Assembly: GCA_964579575.1 (NCBI GenBank)
Contig: CAZOGL010000023.1
Coordinates: 1-23,749, forward strand
Source: CAVEFW01 sp964579575
GTDB taxonomy: Bacteria; Actinomycetota; Coriobacteriia; Coriobacteriales; Eggerthellaceae
Length of the DNA stretch: 23,749 nucleotides
Direction: 5' to 3'
This document shows, in pieces, positions 14,057-21,075 of this stretch. A program made the position numbers and the translations under genes. Every line of letters begins with the position of its first letter. Positions within the stretch are counted from its first letter, which is position 1. The notes beneath the pieces are model-generated. The model was given only the letters and a program-made list of their open reading frames with translations, was not told the DNA's origin and made no database searches.

Positions 14057-14686
14057 ATGAGCAAAGTCGTGGTGATGGACCATCCGCTTATCCAGCACAA
14101 GATCGGAATTCTGCGCAGGAAGGAAACCCCGTCGAAGGACTTCCGCGAGCTTACCGGCGAGGTTGCATCGCTGATGTGCTACGAGGCCACGCGCGACCTT
14201 TCCGTCGAGGATGTGGAGATTGAGACACCTATCTGTAAGACCGTGGCCAAGCAACTTTCGGGTAAAAAACTCGCCGTGGTGCCAATCTTGCGCGCTGGCC
14301 TTGGCATGGTCGACGGCATGTTGGCCATGATCCCCGCCGCACGTGTGGGCTTCATCGGCCTCTACCGCGACGAGGAGACCTTCGAGCCGCACGAGTACTT
14401 TTGCAAGCTGCCCGAGGACGTGGCCGAGCGCGAGGTGATCGTGGTAGATCCGATGTTGGCAACCGGCGGCTCTGCCGTAGCGGCTCTTGACATGCTCAAG
14501 CAACACGGCGTGAAGCACGCCCGCCTCGTGTGCATGGTGGCGGTACCCGGCGGCATCGAGAAGTTCACCTCTGCGCACCCCGATGTGGACCTCTACGTGG
14601 GAGCTGTGGATGACCACCTCAACGAGCACGCGTACATTGTGCCCGGTCTGGGTGATGCCGGAGACAGAATCTTTGGCACCAAGTAG
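14057..14686 (+). CDS. upp: Uracil phosphoribosyltransferase
   Basis: The protein has 209 residues, the family's standard length; the ATG at 14057 follows AAAGGA. It converts uracil and PRPP to UMP in the cytoplasm, the key step of uracil salvage. Visible motifs: VVPILRAGLGMVDGMLAMIP (conserved ILRAGLG), GLYRDEET, the PRPP loop VIVVDPMLATGGSAVAAL (DPMLATGGS), and the uracil-binding C-terminus YIVPGLGDAGDRIFGTK. All are complete. A much longer in-frame extension upstream (to 13394) is antisense to feoA and is not coding. It is followed after a terminator-like hairpin by the uracil permease gene, a classic pairing. Confidence 0.97.
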   Translation: MSKVVVMDHPLIQHKIGILRRKETPSKDFRELTGEVASLMCYEATRDLSVEDVEIETPICKTVAKQLSGKKLAVVPILRAGLGMVDGMLAMIPAARVGFIGLYRDEETFEPHEYFCKLPEDVAEREVIVVDPMLATGGSAVAALDMLKQHGVKHARLVCMVAVPGGIEKFTSAHPDVDLYVGAVDDHLNEHAYIVPGLGDAGDRIFGTK

Positions 14687-14693
14687 TTCAATG

Positions 14694-14728
14694 AGCCCGA
14701 TGTCATTGTTGCTGGCATCGGGCTTTTT
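14694..14728 (+). terminator. Rho-independent terminator or attenuator between upp and uraA
   Basis: AGCCCGATG (14694-14702) pairs with CATCGGGCT (14716-14724), 9 bp with a 13-base loop, then five T. It ends only about 20 bases before the uraA ribosome binding site. No new promoter fits in the gap, so it probably lets some transcription through and lowers permease expression. Confidence 0.8.
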
Positions 14729-14761
14729 GTGTATAGGAAACGTTTTTATGGAGGGAGTTTA

Positions 14762-16198
14762 ATGGCCAAGAAAGACAAGATTTCCGTCTCGGACATCCCG
14801 GAGGATGGCATCTACGATGCCGCCAAGCTGGGCGGAGGCCGCATGACCGTGTTGGGTATCCAGCACATGTTCGCGATGTTCGGCGCCACGATTTTGGTGC
14901 CAATCCTCACAGGTTTGAGCGTTTCGGCAACGCTGTTGTTCGCGGGAGTAGGAACGTTGCTCTTCCACCTCCTCACCAAACGCAAGGTTCCCGCGTTTCT
15001 GGGGTCGTCGTTCGCGTTCATCGCAGGTTACGCCGCCATCGCACCCAACAAAGAACCCGAGCTTTTGCCCTACGCGTGCATCGGCGTGTTCTGCGCGGGC
15101 TTTGTGTACCTGATTCTCTCGGCGTTGTTCAAGGGATTCGGCCCCAAGAAGGTCATGAGATACTTCCCGCCCGTAGTCACCGGCCCCATCGTAATCGCGA
15201 TCGGCCTCATCCTGGCGGGATCGGCTATCACCAACTGTGAGACCTGTTGGCCAATCGCCATCGTGGCCATTGTGGTTATCGTGGTGTGCAACATCTTTGG
15301 ACGCGGCATGATCAAGATCATCCCCATCCTTTGCGGCGTGGTTGTATCCTACGTCGTAGCTGCATGCTGCGGGATGGTGGACTTCTCCAGTGTTGCCGAG
15401 GCTGCATGGATTGGCGCGCCGTTTGCGTTCGAGAACACCGCCTTCGCAGTGTTTCAAAACCCCGACACCGGCCTAATCATCACCGCGATCATCACGATTG
15501 TTCCGCTGGCATTCGCCACGGTGATCGAGCACATCGGCGACATCTCGGCCATCAGCTCCACCTGCAACCGCAACTACATCGCCGACCCCGGCCTGCATAG
15601 GACGCTTTTGGGCGACGGCCTGGCCACCATGCTCGCCGCTCTGTTCGGCGCACCAGCCAACACCACCTACGGTGAGAACACCGGCGTGTTGGCGCTCACC
15701 AGGGTCTTCGACCCGCGCGTGATTCGCATTGCGGCATGCTTCGCCATCGTGTTCTCGTTCTGCCCCAAGTTTGCGGCGCTCATCGGAGCGATGCCCTCGG
15801 CCACCATCGGCGGCGTATCGATGGTGCTCTACGGCATGATCTCGGGCGTTGGCATCCGCAACCTCGTGGAGAACAAGACCGACCTCGAGAAGAGCCGCAA
15901 CGTTTTGATTGTGGCCCTCACCCTCGTGCTTGCCTTAGGCATCGCCTACAGCGGATCGGGCAGCATCCAATTCGAGGTCGCAGGCGTGACCATCGGTCTT
16001 TCCGGCTTGGCAGTGGGATCGCTCGTGGGCATCCTGCTCAACGCTATTTTGCCTGGCAAGGACTTCGAGTTTGACGACACCCTGCATAGCGAGCCGGTCT
16101 CACTCGAAAGCGGCTACGGCGCATCGGGCGGCATCCCGACCCCGCAGTCCACAGAGACAGAAGCCGACGAGGAGCCAAAAACCTCAACGACTGCTTAG
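14762..16198 (+). CDS. uraA: Uracil permease, UraA-type (NCS2 family)
   Basis: A 478-residue membrane protein; the ATG at 14762 follows GGAGGG. NCS2 permeases import nucleobases with protons over 14 spans. The UraA-like features are the N-terminal GIQHMFAMFGATILVPILTG, the TM8 block VPLAFATVIEHIGDISAISS with the substrate-binding Glu, and the TM10 block FGAPANTTYGENTGVLALTR with its Glu/Asn. The C-terminal cytoplasmic tail is long and acidic (ESGYGASGGIPTPQSTETEA onward), about 45 residues, longer than in E. coli UraA. Its position after upp supports uracil over xanthine as substrate. It has no overlap with the next gene, which starts 102 bp later. Confidence 0.95.
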   Translation: MAKKDKISVSDIPEDGIYDAAKLGGGRMTVLGIQHMFAMFGATILVPILTGLSVSATLLFAGVGTLLFHLLTKRKVPAFLGSSFAFIAGYAAIAPNKEPELLPYACIGVFCAGFVYLILSALFKGFGPKKVMRYFPPVVTGPIVIAIGLILAGSAITNCETCWPIAIVAIVVIVVCNIFGRGMIKIIPILCGVVVSYVVAACCGMVDFSSVAEAAWIGAPFAFENTAFAVFQNPDTGLIITAIITIVPLAFATVIEHIGDISAISSTCNRNYIADPGLHRTLLGDGLATMLAALFGAPANTTYGENTGVLALTRVFDPRVIRIAACFAIVFSFCPKFAALIGAMPSATIGGVSMVLYGMISGVGIRNLVENKTDLEKSRNVLIVALTLVLALGIAYSGSGSIQFEVAGVTIGLSGLAVGSLVGILLNAILPGKDFEFDDTLHSEPVSLESGYGASGGIPTPQSTETEADEEPKTSTTA

Positions 16199-16300
16199 CG
16201 AAGCGCCGGCTCTGATCCGAGACGACCCTAATCCGAACGAGTAAACTCATCTTTTCGGATATGACAGAAAACGCTCATTCATGCAGTGAGAGGGAGGACT

Positions 16301-17611
16301 ATGTCCACACAGCAAAACTCAGAGAACAGGCCCGTTACCTACCTCCATGCAAACGTACTTGACGGCACAGCGAACATGGAGGTGCGCGAGGATCATGCCG
16401 TTACCGTGCAGGGCGAAACCATTGTTGCCGTAGAACCCGCCGCTCAAGCCGATACATTAGGCTGCAAAATCGTCGACCTAAAAGGTGCGTATCTTGCGCC
16501 AGGACTCATAAATATGCACGTTCACCTGGCTGGAAACGGCAAGCCGCAAAAGAAACAGCGTGACAACGAAGCGCTGGTTACCAAGATTATGGCAACAAAG
16601 CTAACGCGTGATGTGGCCTATAAGCTGGTACGCGAATTCGCGCGCATCGAATTGCATAGCGGCGTTACCACCATTCGCACCGTGGGCGGCCTACGTGAAT
16701 TCGACACGCGCGTTCGCGATGAGGCGGCTGCAGGGAAAGCAGAAGCTCCGCGCATTCTTGCCGCTAACGAGGGCATTTCGGTTCCTGGTGGGCACATGGC
16801 GGGCTCCGTTGCCATAGCCGCACGAAACGTAACCGATGCGTTGTTGCAGGTAGACATTGCGCGGCAGCAGGGCGTTGATCTGATTAAGCTGATGATTACC
16901 GGCGGCGTTATGGACGCCAAAGAAAAAGGCGTACCGGGCGAGATGAAGATGAGCCCCGAGATGGTGCACGCCGTGTGCGAGAAGGCGCACAGCATGGGAT
17001 ACAAGGTTGCAGCCCATGTTGAGTCCACCGAAGGCGTACTGGTTGCGCTACAAAACGGCGTCGACTCCATCGAGCACGGCGCAGCGCCCACGCCGGAGAT
17101 CCTCCAACTATTCAAAGATCGTGGCGCGTTTTTGTGCACCACAATTTCGCCCGCGCTGCCCTATGCGTTGTTCGACAGGTCCATTTCAAACGCAAGCGAA
17201 GTGGAACAATTCAACGGCAACGTGGTGTTCGAAGGCATTTTGGAGAACTCAAAAGCAGCACTTGAGCAGGGAATTCCTGTTGCACTTGGCAACGACGTGG
17301 GATGTCCGTGGATTACGCAATACGACTTTTGGCGCGAAGTTCGCTACTTCGAAAAATACGTGGGCGTTTCGCGGCAGTTCGCTTTGCACACGGCAACGTT
17401 GCGCAATGCACAGCTTGCGGGCATTGGCGACATAACCGGCTCCATTGAAGCGGGCAAATGCGCCGACATGATTGTTCTAGACGAAAACCCTCTAGACGAT
17501 CTATGCGCGCTGCGCACCCCAAAGCACGTCATTGCCCGCGGGCGAGCCATCATGAAGCCACGTGTCAAGCGCAAGGCAGTAGTGGATAGGGAGTTGGATA
17601 AATTCCTGTAG
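16301..17611 (+). CDS. Metal-dependent amidohydrolase (prolidase / imidazolonepropionase-like)
   Basis: The protein has 436 residues; the ATG at 16301 follows GGGAGGA, and GTG at 16286 would overlap that site. There is no signal peptide. Active-site pattern: NMHVHL (His73, His75), LIKLMITGG with the likely carboxylated Lys197, VAAHVES (His240), SIEHG (His260) and GNDVG (Asp333). This is a binuclear amidohydrolase layout, like the peptidase/carboxypeptidase relatives acting on Xaa-Pro or N-acyl amino acids. Length is normal. It differs from the YtcJ-type enzyme elsewhere in the window. Next to upp-uraA a pyrimidine-ring substrate is conceivable, but dihydroorotase or hydantoinase signatures are absent, so the substrate stays open. 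Confidence 0.88.
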   Translation: MSTQQNSENRPVTYLHANVLDGTANMEVREDHAVTVQGETIVAVEPAAQADTLGCKIVDLKGAYLAPGLINMHVHLAGNGKPQKKQRDNEALVTKIMATKLTRDVAYKLVREFARIELHSGVTTIRTVGGLREFDTRVRDEAAAGKAEAPRILAANEGISVPGGHMAGSVAIAARNVTDALLQVDIARQQGVDLIKLMITGGVMDAKEKGVPGEMKMSPEMVHAVCEKAHSMGYKVAAHVESTEGVLVALQNGVDSIEHGAAPTPEILQLFKDRGAFLCTTISPALPYALFDRSISNASEVEQFNGNVVFEGILENSKAALEQGIPVALGNDVGCPWITQYDFWREVRYFEKYVGVSRQFALHTATLRNAQLAGIGDITGSIEAGKCADMIVLDENPLDDLCALRTPKHVIARGRAIMKPRVKRKAVVDRELDKFL

Positions 17612-17708
17612 GGAACAGATTGCCGCTGTCGGTGGCAGGACGCACGGGCCCTGGCGCAGTGGGGATAGGCGCTGCGAAGAAGGCAATGCGAGAAAGCGGG
17701 AGAAAGAA

Positions 17709-18596
17709 ATGAACGACTACGTATTGTCATGCTGCTCAACCGTCGATCTGACGAGGGAGAAACTCGAGTCCAGGGACATCAGGTGGCTACCCTTCCATTT
17801 CGAGTTGGACGGCGTGGACCACCTCGACGACTTCGGCGAGACAATGTCCTATCAGGATTTCTACGACGCCATGGAAGCAGGCAGTTCGACCAAAACGTCC
17901 CAAATCAACGTCAAGGAGTACGAGGATTACTTCGAGAAAATCGTCGCGCAAGGCCACGACATTCTCCACATATCGTTCTCGTCTGGCCTGTCTGGTACCG
18001 TAAACTCGGCAACGCTAGCAGCGACGCACGTCATGGAGACTCATCCCGAGAGGAAGATCACCGTCGTCGACTCGCTTTGTGCCTCGTCGGGATACGGCCT
18101 GCTCATGATCGAGTTGGCCGACATGAGAGACGAGGGCAAAAGCATGGAAGAACTCGCCAAATGGACCCTGGAGAACAGGCTGCACATGCACCACTGGTTT
18201 TTCTCAACCGACCTGTCCGCCTACGTCCGCGGCGGCAGGATATCCAAGACCGCCGGCCTGGTAGGCACCGCGCTGAAGATATGTCCGCTGCTCAACATGG
18301 ACTACCTAGGCAGGCTCGCGCCGCGCGAAAAAATCCACTCGAAGAAGAAGACTATGCACCGCGCCGTCGAGATGATGAAGGAGCACGCTGAGGGCGGCAC
18401 GTCATATTCCGGCAAAGCCTACATCTGCAACTCGGCGTGCCTCGATGACGCAAAGGTTTTTTCCAAGATGATTTCGGACGAGTTCCCGAATATCGACGGC
18501 GAGATTGAGATTTATCCTATCGGAACAACCATCGGCAGCCACACGGGAAAGGGAACCTTATCCGTGTTCTTTTGGGGCGACGAGCGCAGGGACTAG
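17709..18596 (+). CDS. DegV-family fatty-acid-binding protein
   Basis: A 295-residue cytoplasmic protein; the ATG at 17709 follows GAGAAAG. DegV/FakB-type proteins hold a fatty acid, and some present it to a fatty acid kinase (FakA). Seen: SSTKTSQ (59-65) with the conserved Thr-Ser, ISFSSGLSGTVNSA (88-101) which binds the carboxyl group, VVDSLCASSGYGLLM, YVRGGRISKTAGLVGTALKI, and the C-terminal GSHTGKGTLSVFF with conserved His278. Length fits the family. No fakA-like gene is in the window, so it may be one of several FakB-type proteins serving a distant kinase. It ends in a TAG that is embedded in a 20-bp tandem repeat. Confidence 0.93.
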   Translation: MNDYVLSCCSTVDLTREKLESRDIRWLPFHFELDGVDHLDDFGETMSYQDFYDAMEAGSSTKTSQINVKEYEDYFEKIVAQGHDILHISFSSGLSGTVNSATLAATHVMETHPERKITVVDSLCASSGYGLLMIELADMRDEGKSMEELAKWTLENRLHMHHWFFSTDLSAYVRGGRISKTAGLVGTALKICPLLNMDYLGRLAPREKIHSKKKTMHRAVEMMKEHAEGGTSYSGKAYICNSACLDDAKVFSKMISDEFPNIDGEIEIYPIGTTIGSHTGKGTLSVFFWGDERRD

Positions 18597-18651
18597 TGCG
18601 TTGACGCGGCTACTAGTGCGTCTATGCGGCTACTAGTGCGTCTATGCGACC
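18592..18651. repeat. 20-bp tandem repeat, three copies, starting in the degV stop codon
   Basis: Units at 18592, 18612 and 18632, exactly 20 bp apart; consensus ACTAGTGCGTCTATGCGGCT. The first unit contains the degV TAG (18594-18596) and has three changes; the third differs only at its end. Confidence 0.92.
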
Positions 18652-18658
18652 CTTTCTG

Positions 18659-18681
18659 GCGGCCCCCTGCGGGCCGCTTTT
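18659..18681 (+). terminator. Rho-independent terminator after degV
   Basis: GCGGCCC (18659-18665) pairs with GGGCCGC (18671-18677), 7 GC pairs with a 5-base loop, followed by TTTTGTC. It directly follows the 20-bp repeats and ends degV transcription. Confidence 0.8.
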
Positions 18682-18921
18682 GTCGTGCGTGGCTAAAGCA
18701 ATCTTCAACCTAGGTGAATATCTAGAAATCCGAATTTTGCAGGTTTTCTGCCGTTTCAGATTCGAATTTTGTGGAAACCGCAAGTGACAGCTGTGGTTAT
18801 CAAGCATGAGTGGAAACGGGAACCTCGCCGCCGTACCCACTTTTCCTCAAAGGGCATGAAAAAGTGTCTACGAAGCTTGATAAGTGCAGTTCCTGGATGG
18901 AGCACGAAGCTTGGTTGGTGC

Positions 18922-19034
18922 AAAAAGATGCAATTTTTCTTTTCTAAACTTTCGAAAAGATGCAATTTTTACTATACTGTCTTTCAAAAAGATGCAATTT
19001 CTCTTTTCTAAGCTTTCGAATTGATGCATTTATC
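18922..19034 (+). repeat. 32-bp-phased GATGCAATTT array before the ATPase gene
   Basis: GATGCAATTT starts at 18927, 18959 and 18991, and a variant GATGCATTTA at 19023: four sites exactly 32 bp apart, about three DNA turns, hence on one face of the helix. Units 1 and 3 also share CTTTTCTAA(A/G)CTTTCGA. TATACT near 18973 could be a -10 inside unit 2. The array ends about 17 bases before the ATPase start. The stretch before it (18682-18921) shows no gene, only a short repeat of CGAATTTTG. Confidence 0.88.
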
Positions 19035-19050
19035 CAGGTAGGAGCCTAAT

Positions 19051-20367
19051 ATGTTAGAACGTAAAATTTTCAATAACTTACGTGCCTGGAAAACCTCGCA
19101 TGGCACTGAATGCCTGCTGGTTAACGGGGCTCGGCAGGTTGGCAAATCGTTCGCCATCGAAGCTTTCGGAAACGCCGAATACGAAAGTCTTATCAAAATA
19201 GACTTCGTGAAGCAGCCTGAGCTTAAGGCGATTTTTGAGGGGTCCATCGATCCTGCAAGCATTTACTCTCGCATTACACTCACGGTACCTGGCGCCCGCC
19301 TTATCCCAGGAAGCACGCTTATATTCCTGGACGAAATTCAGGAATGTCCCCAAGCTCGTTCGGCGTTCAAATACCTCGCTCAAGACGGGAAATATGACGT
19401 CATTGGGTCGGGATCGCTGCTGGGTATACGATTCCGCGAACTGAAAGACGCGCCTTCCTTGCCCGTTGGCTACGAGCGCCAAATCACCATGCACCCACTG
19501 GATTTCGAGGAGTTTCTCTGGGCTCGCGGTTATACAAAAGAAGCCCTTGCGGCCTTGCGCGAATACCTCAAACGGATGGAACCCGTGCCGCAGGCGATTC
19601 ACCAGCCCATGATGCGCCAATTGCGAGAGTACTTGGCAATAGGAGGCATGCCCGCCACGGTGCAGACGTTTGTCAACGGCGAAGGCGCGGGCGACTTCGC
19701 GGCAGCTCACAGCCAACAGCTGATGCTTCACGAATCGTACCTCGACGACATCACCCGCTACGCATCGGCGCCCGAGCGCGTGAAAGCGCGGGCGTGCTAT
19801 CTGTCGTTGCCCAGACAATTAGCGAAAGAAAACACACGCTTCCGATATGCCGAGGTAGAAAAGAGGAGCAACGCGCGGAAGTTCGAAGGCTCTGTCGACT
19901 GGCTCACCTGCGCAAACATGACCTTGCGCTGCAACGCCATAAACACACCGGCGTTCCCACTTGCTTCATACGAGGACGATTCTCGCTTCCGTCTGTACGC
20001 AAACGACACGGGCATGCTTATGGCCATGTTCGATTTCAGCATGAAAGCTGCCGTGGTTGAAAACACGCTCACAGGGCCCATGAAAGGCGGCCTTTACGAG
20101 AACCTGATTGCAAGCATGTTGGCGCAACGCGAAACGCCCTTGCGCTATTGGACGTCAGCCGACAGCAAACATGAAATCGAGTTTCTTGTCGAAGAAGACG
20201 CAGGCGTCGTACCTTTGGAGGTAAAAGCCTCGCGAGGATCCACGGCATCGCTTAACCACATGCTCGAGCGCGACGACGTGCGGAAAGGCTACAAATTCAT
20301 AGACGGCAACATAGGCGTAGATAGCAAAAAACATACCCTCCCGCTGTACATGGCAGCGTTTTTGTAA
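19051..20367 (+). CDS. AAA-type ATPase with DUF4143 C-terminal domain
   Basis: The protein has 438 residues; the ATG at 19051 follows AGGAG. N-terminal ATPase domain: Walker A GARQVGKS (26-33), Walker B LIFLDEIQE (Asp94, Glu95), sensor block VIGSGSLLGIRF. A middle part holds YLAIGGMPATVQTFV and a Tyr/Asp-rich segment (HESYLDDITRYAS). The C-terminal DUF4143 domain runs through FRLYANDTGMLMAMFDF and GGLYENLIASML to EIEFLVEEDAGVVPLEVKAS, which resembles a PD-(D/E)xK nuclease-type core (Glu-x-Lys). These ATPases are numerous in gut anaerobes and their role is unknown; defence, DNA processing or regulation have been guessed. It stands alone between two terminators, so it is a single-gene unit controlled from the 32-bp array. 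Confidence 0.9.
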   Translation: MLERKIFNNLRAWKTSHGTECLLVNGARQVGKSFAIEAFGNAEYESLIKIDFVKQPELKAIFEGSIDPASIYSRITLTVPGARLIPGSTLIFLDEIQECPQARSAFKYLAQDGKYDVIGSGSLLGIRFRELKDAPSLPVGYERQITMHPLDFEEFLWARGYTKEALAALREYLKRMEPVPQAIHQPMMRQLREYLAIGGMPATVQTFVNGEGAGDFAAAHSQQLMLHESYLDDITRYASAPERVKARACYLSLPRQLAKENTRFRYAEVEKRSNARKFEGSVDWLTCANMTLRCNAINTPAFPLASYEDDSRFRLYANDTGMLMAMFDFSMKAAVVENTLTGPMKGGLYENLIASMLAQRETPLRYWTSADSKHEIEFLVEEDAGVVPLEVKASRGSTASLNHMLERDDVRKGYKFIDGNIGVDSKKHTLPLYMAAFL

Positions 20368-20405
20368 GCAAAGCAGGGAGGTCTTGCAGGACGCCAACAT
20401 GAAAA

Positions 20406-20441
20406 GGGCTCGGGAGTTTTCACCCCCGAGCCCCTCGTTTT
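20406..20441 (+). terminator. Rho-independent terminator after the ATPase gene
   Basis: GGGCTCGGG (20406-20414) pairs with CCCGAGCCC (20425-20433), a perfect 9 bp with a 10-base loop, then CTCGTTTTACTTTC. It lies 38 bp past the ATPase stop. Confidence 0.85.
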
Positions 20442-20476
20442 ACTTTCACATTGCACGGCCTGTGTACTATGCCCTA

Positions 20477-20497
20477 AACGTAATCTTCTTTTACGTT
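20477..20497 (-). other. Inverted repeat past the minus-strand membrane protein gene
   Basis: AACGTAA (20477-20483) and TTACGTT (20491-20497) with a 7-base loop, about 75 bp past the stop of the minus-strand gene. AT-rich, short, and with a weak T-run (TTTAGG), so only a possible terminator. Confidence 0.35.
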
Positions 20498-20570
20498 ATT
20501 AGCCCACTCTGCCTTGCCCTTCGCATCACACGACCTGCGCACGCAGCAAGTCAAGCAACTCCTTAAACGT

Positions 20571-21071
20571 TTACGCGGCCAGCGCTTGCGTTAACTGCTC
20601 AATGCCGTTGAACTTGGTTTCAACGTTGTTGCCTTCGCGGTTAATCTTGATAACCGTGCCGTTCCACGTGGTTTTGTCGCCGTCCTTCTCGTACTCGTCA
20701 GTTTGCACCACGTAGCGGTAATCGAATATTTCCTTCTCGGGCGCAGTTTTGCTGTCAAAGCCGTACTTCAAGCTAACCAGCACATCTTGAATGGCCTGAA
20801 TCTGATCGGTTTTACCCAGGCCCACAACGCCCACCTCGGGGTTGTACAGCGCCGTTGGTGACACGTACACCGTGCGAATAGAGCGCTTGCGGTTCTTTTC
20901 CGCGCGGGTAATAACGAAGGCGATGCCCACGATAATCACCCACCAAACAATGGCCAGCACCAAATCGAGTGGGTTGTCCACCAGATTGAAACCGCGATAG
21001 AACCAAATGAACAGCAGCACCGCCGCCGCGATGGCCGCGACGGCAAGCACTATGTAATTACTCTTCTTCAT
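20571..21071 (-). CDS. Two-span membrane protein of unknown function, coupled to the MBG protein
   Basis: A 166-residue protein; the ATG at 21071 starts four bases after the stop of the upstream gene, with AGG just before it, so translation is probably coupled. Two membrane spans (residues 5-24, YIVLAVAAIAAAVLLFIWFY, and about 35-55, PLDLVLAIVWWVIIVGIAFV) are followed by a basic stretch (RAEKNRKRSIR), which places the C-terminal 105 residues in the cytoplasm. That part is soluble-looking (GLGKTDQIQAIQDVLVSLKY, then TTWNGTVIKINREGNNVETK). I do not recognise a family. Position suggests it serves the surface protein next door, for example in anchoring or export; that is inference. Confidence 0.75.
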   Translation of the reverse strand: MKKSNYIVLAVAAIAAAVLLFIWFYRGFNLVDNPLDLVLAIVWWVIIVGIAFVITRAEKNRKRSIRTVYVSPTALYNPEVGVVGLGKTDQIQAIQDVLVSLKYGFDSKTAPEKEIFDYRYVVQTDEYEKDGDKTTWNGTVIKINREGNNVETKFNGIEQLTQALAA

Positions 21072-21075
21072 GAAC

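Noticed and set aside
18922..19034. Iterons of a replication origin
   Set aside because: The spacing is iteron-like but no Rep protein is nearby, and the adjacent ATPase is of the DUF4143 type. The surroundings are chromosomal.
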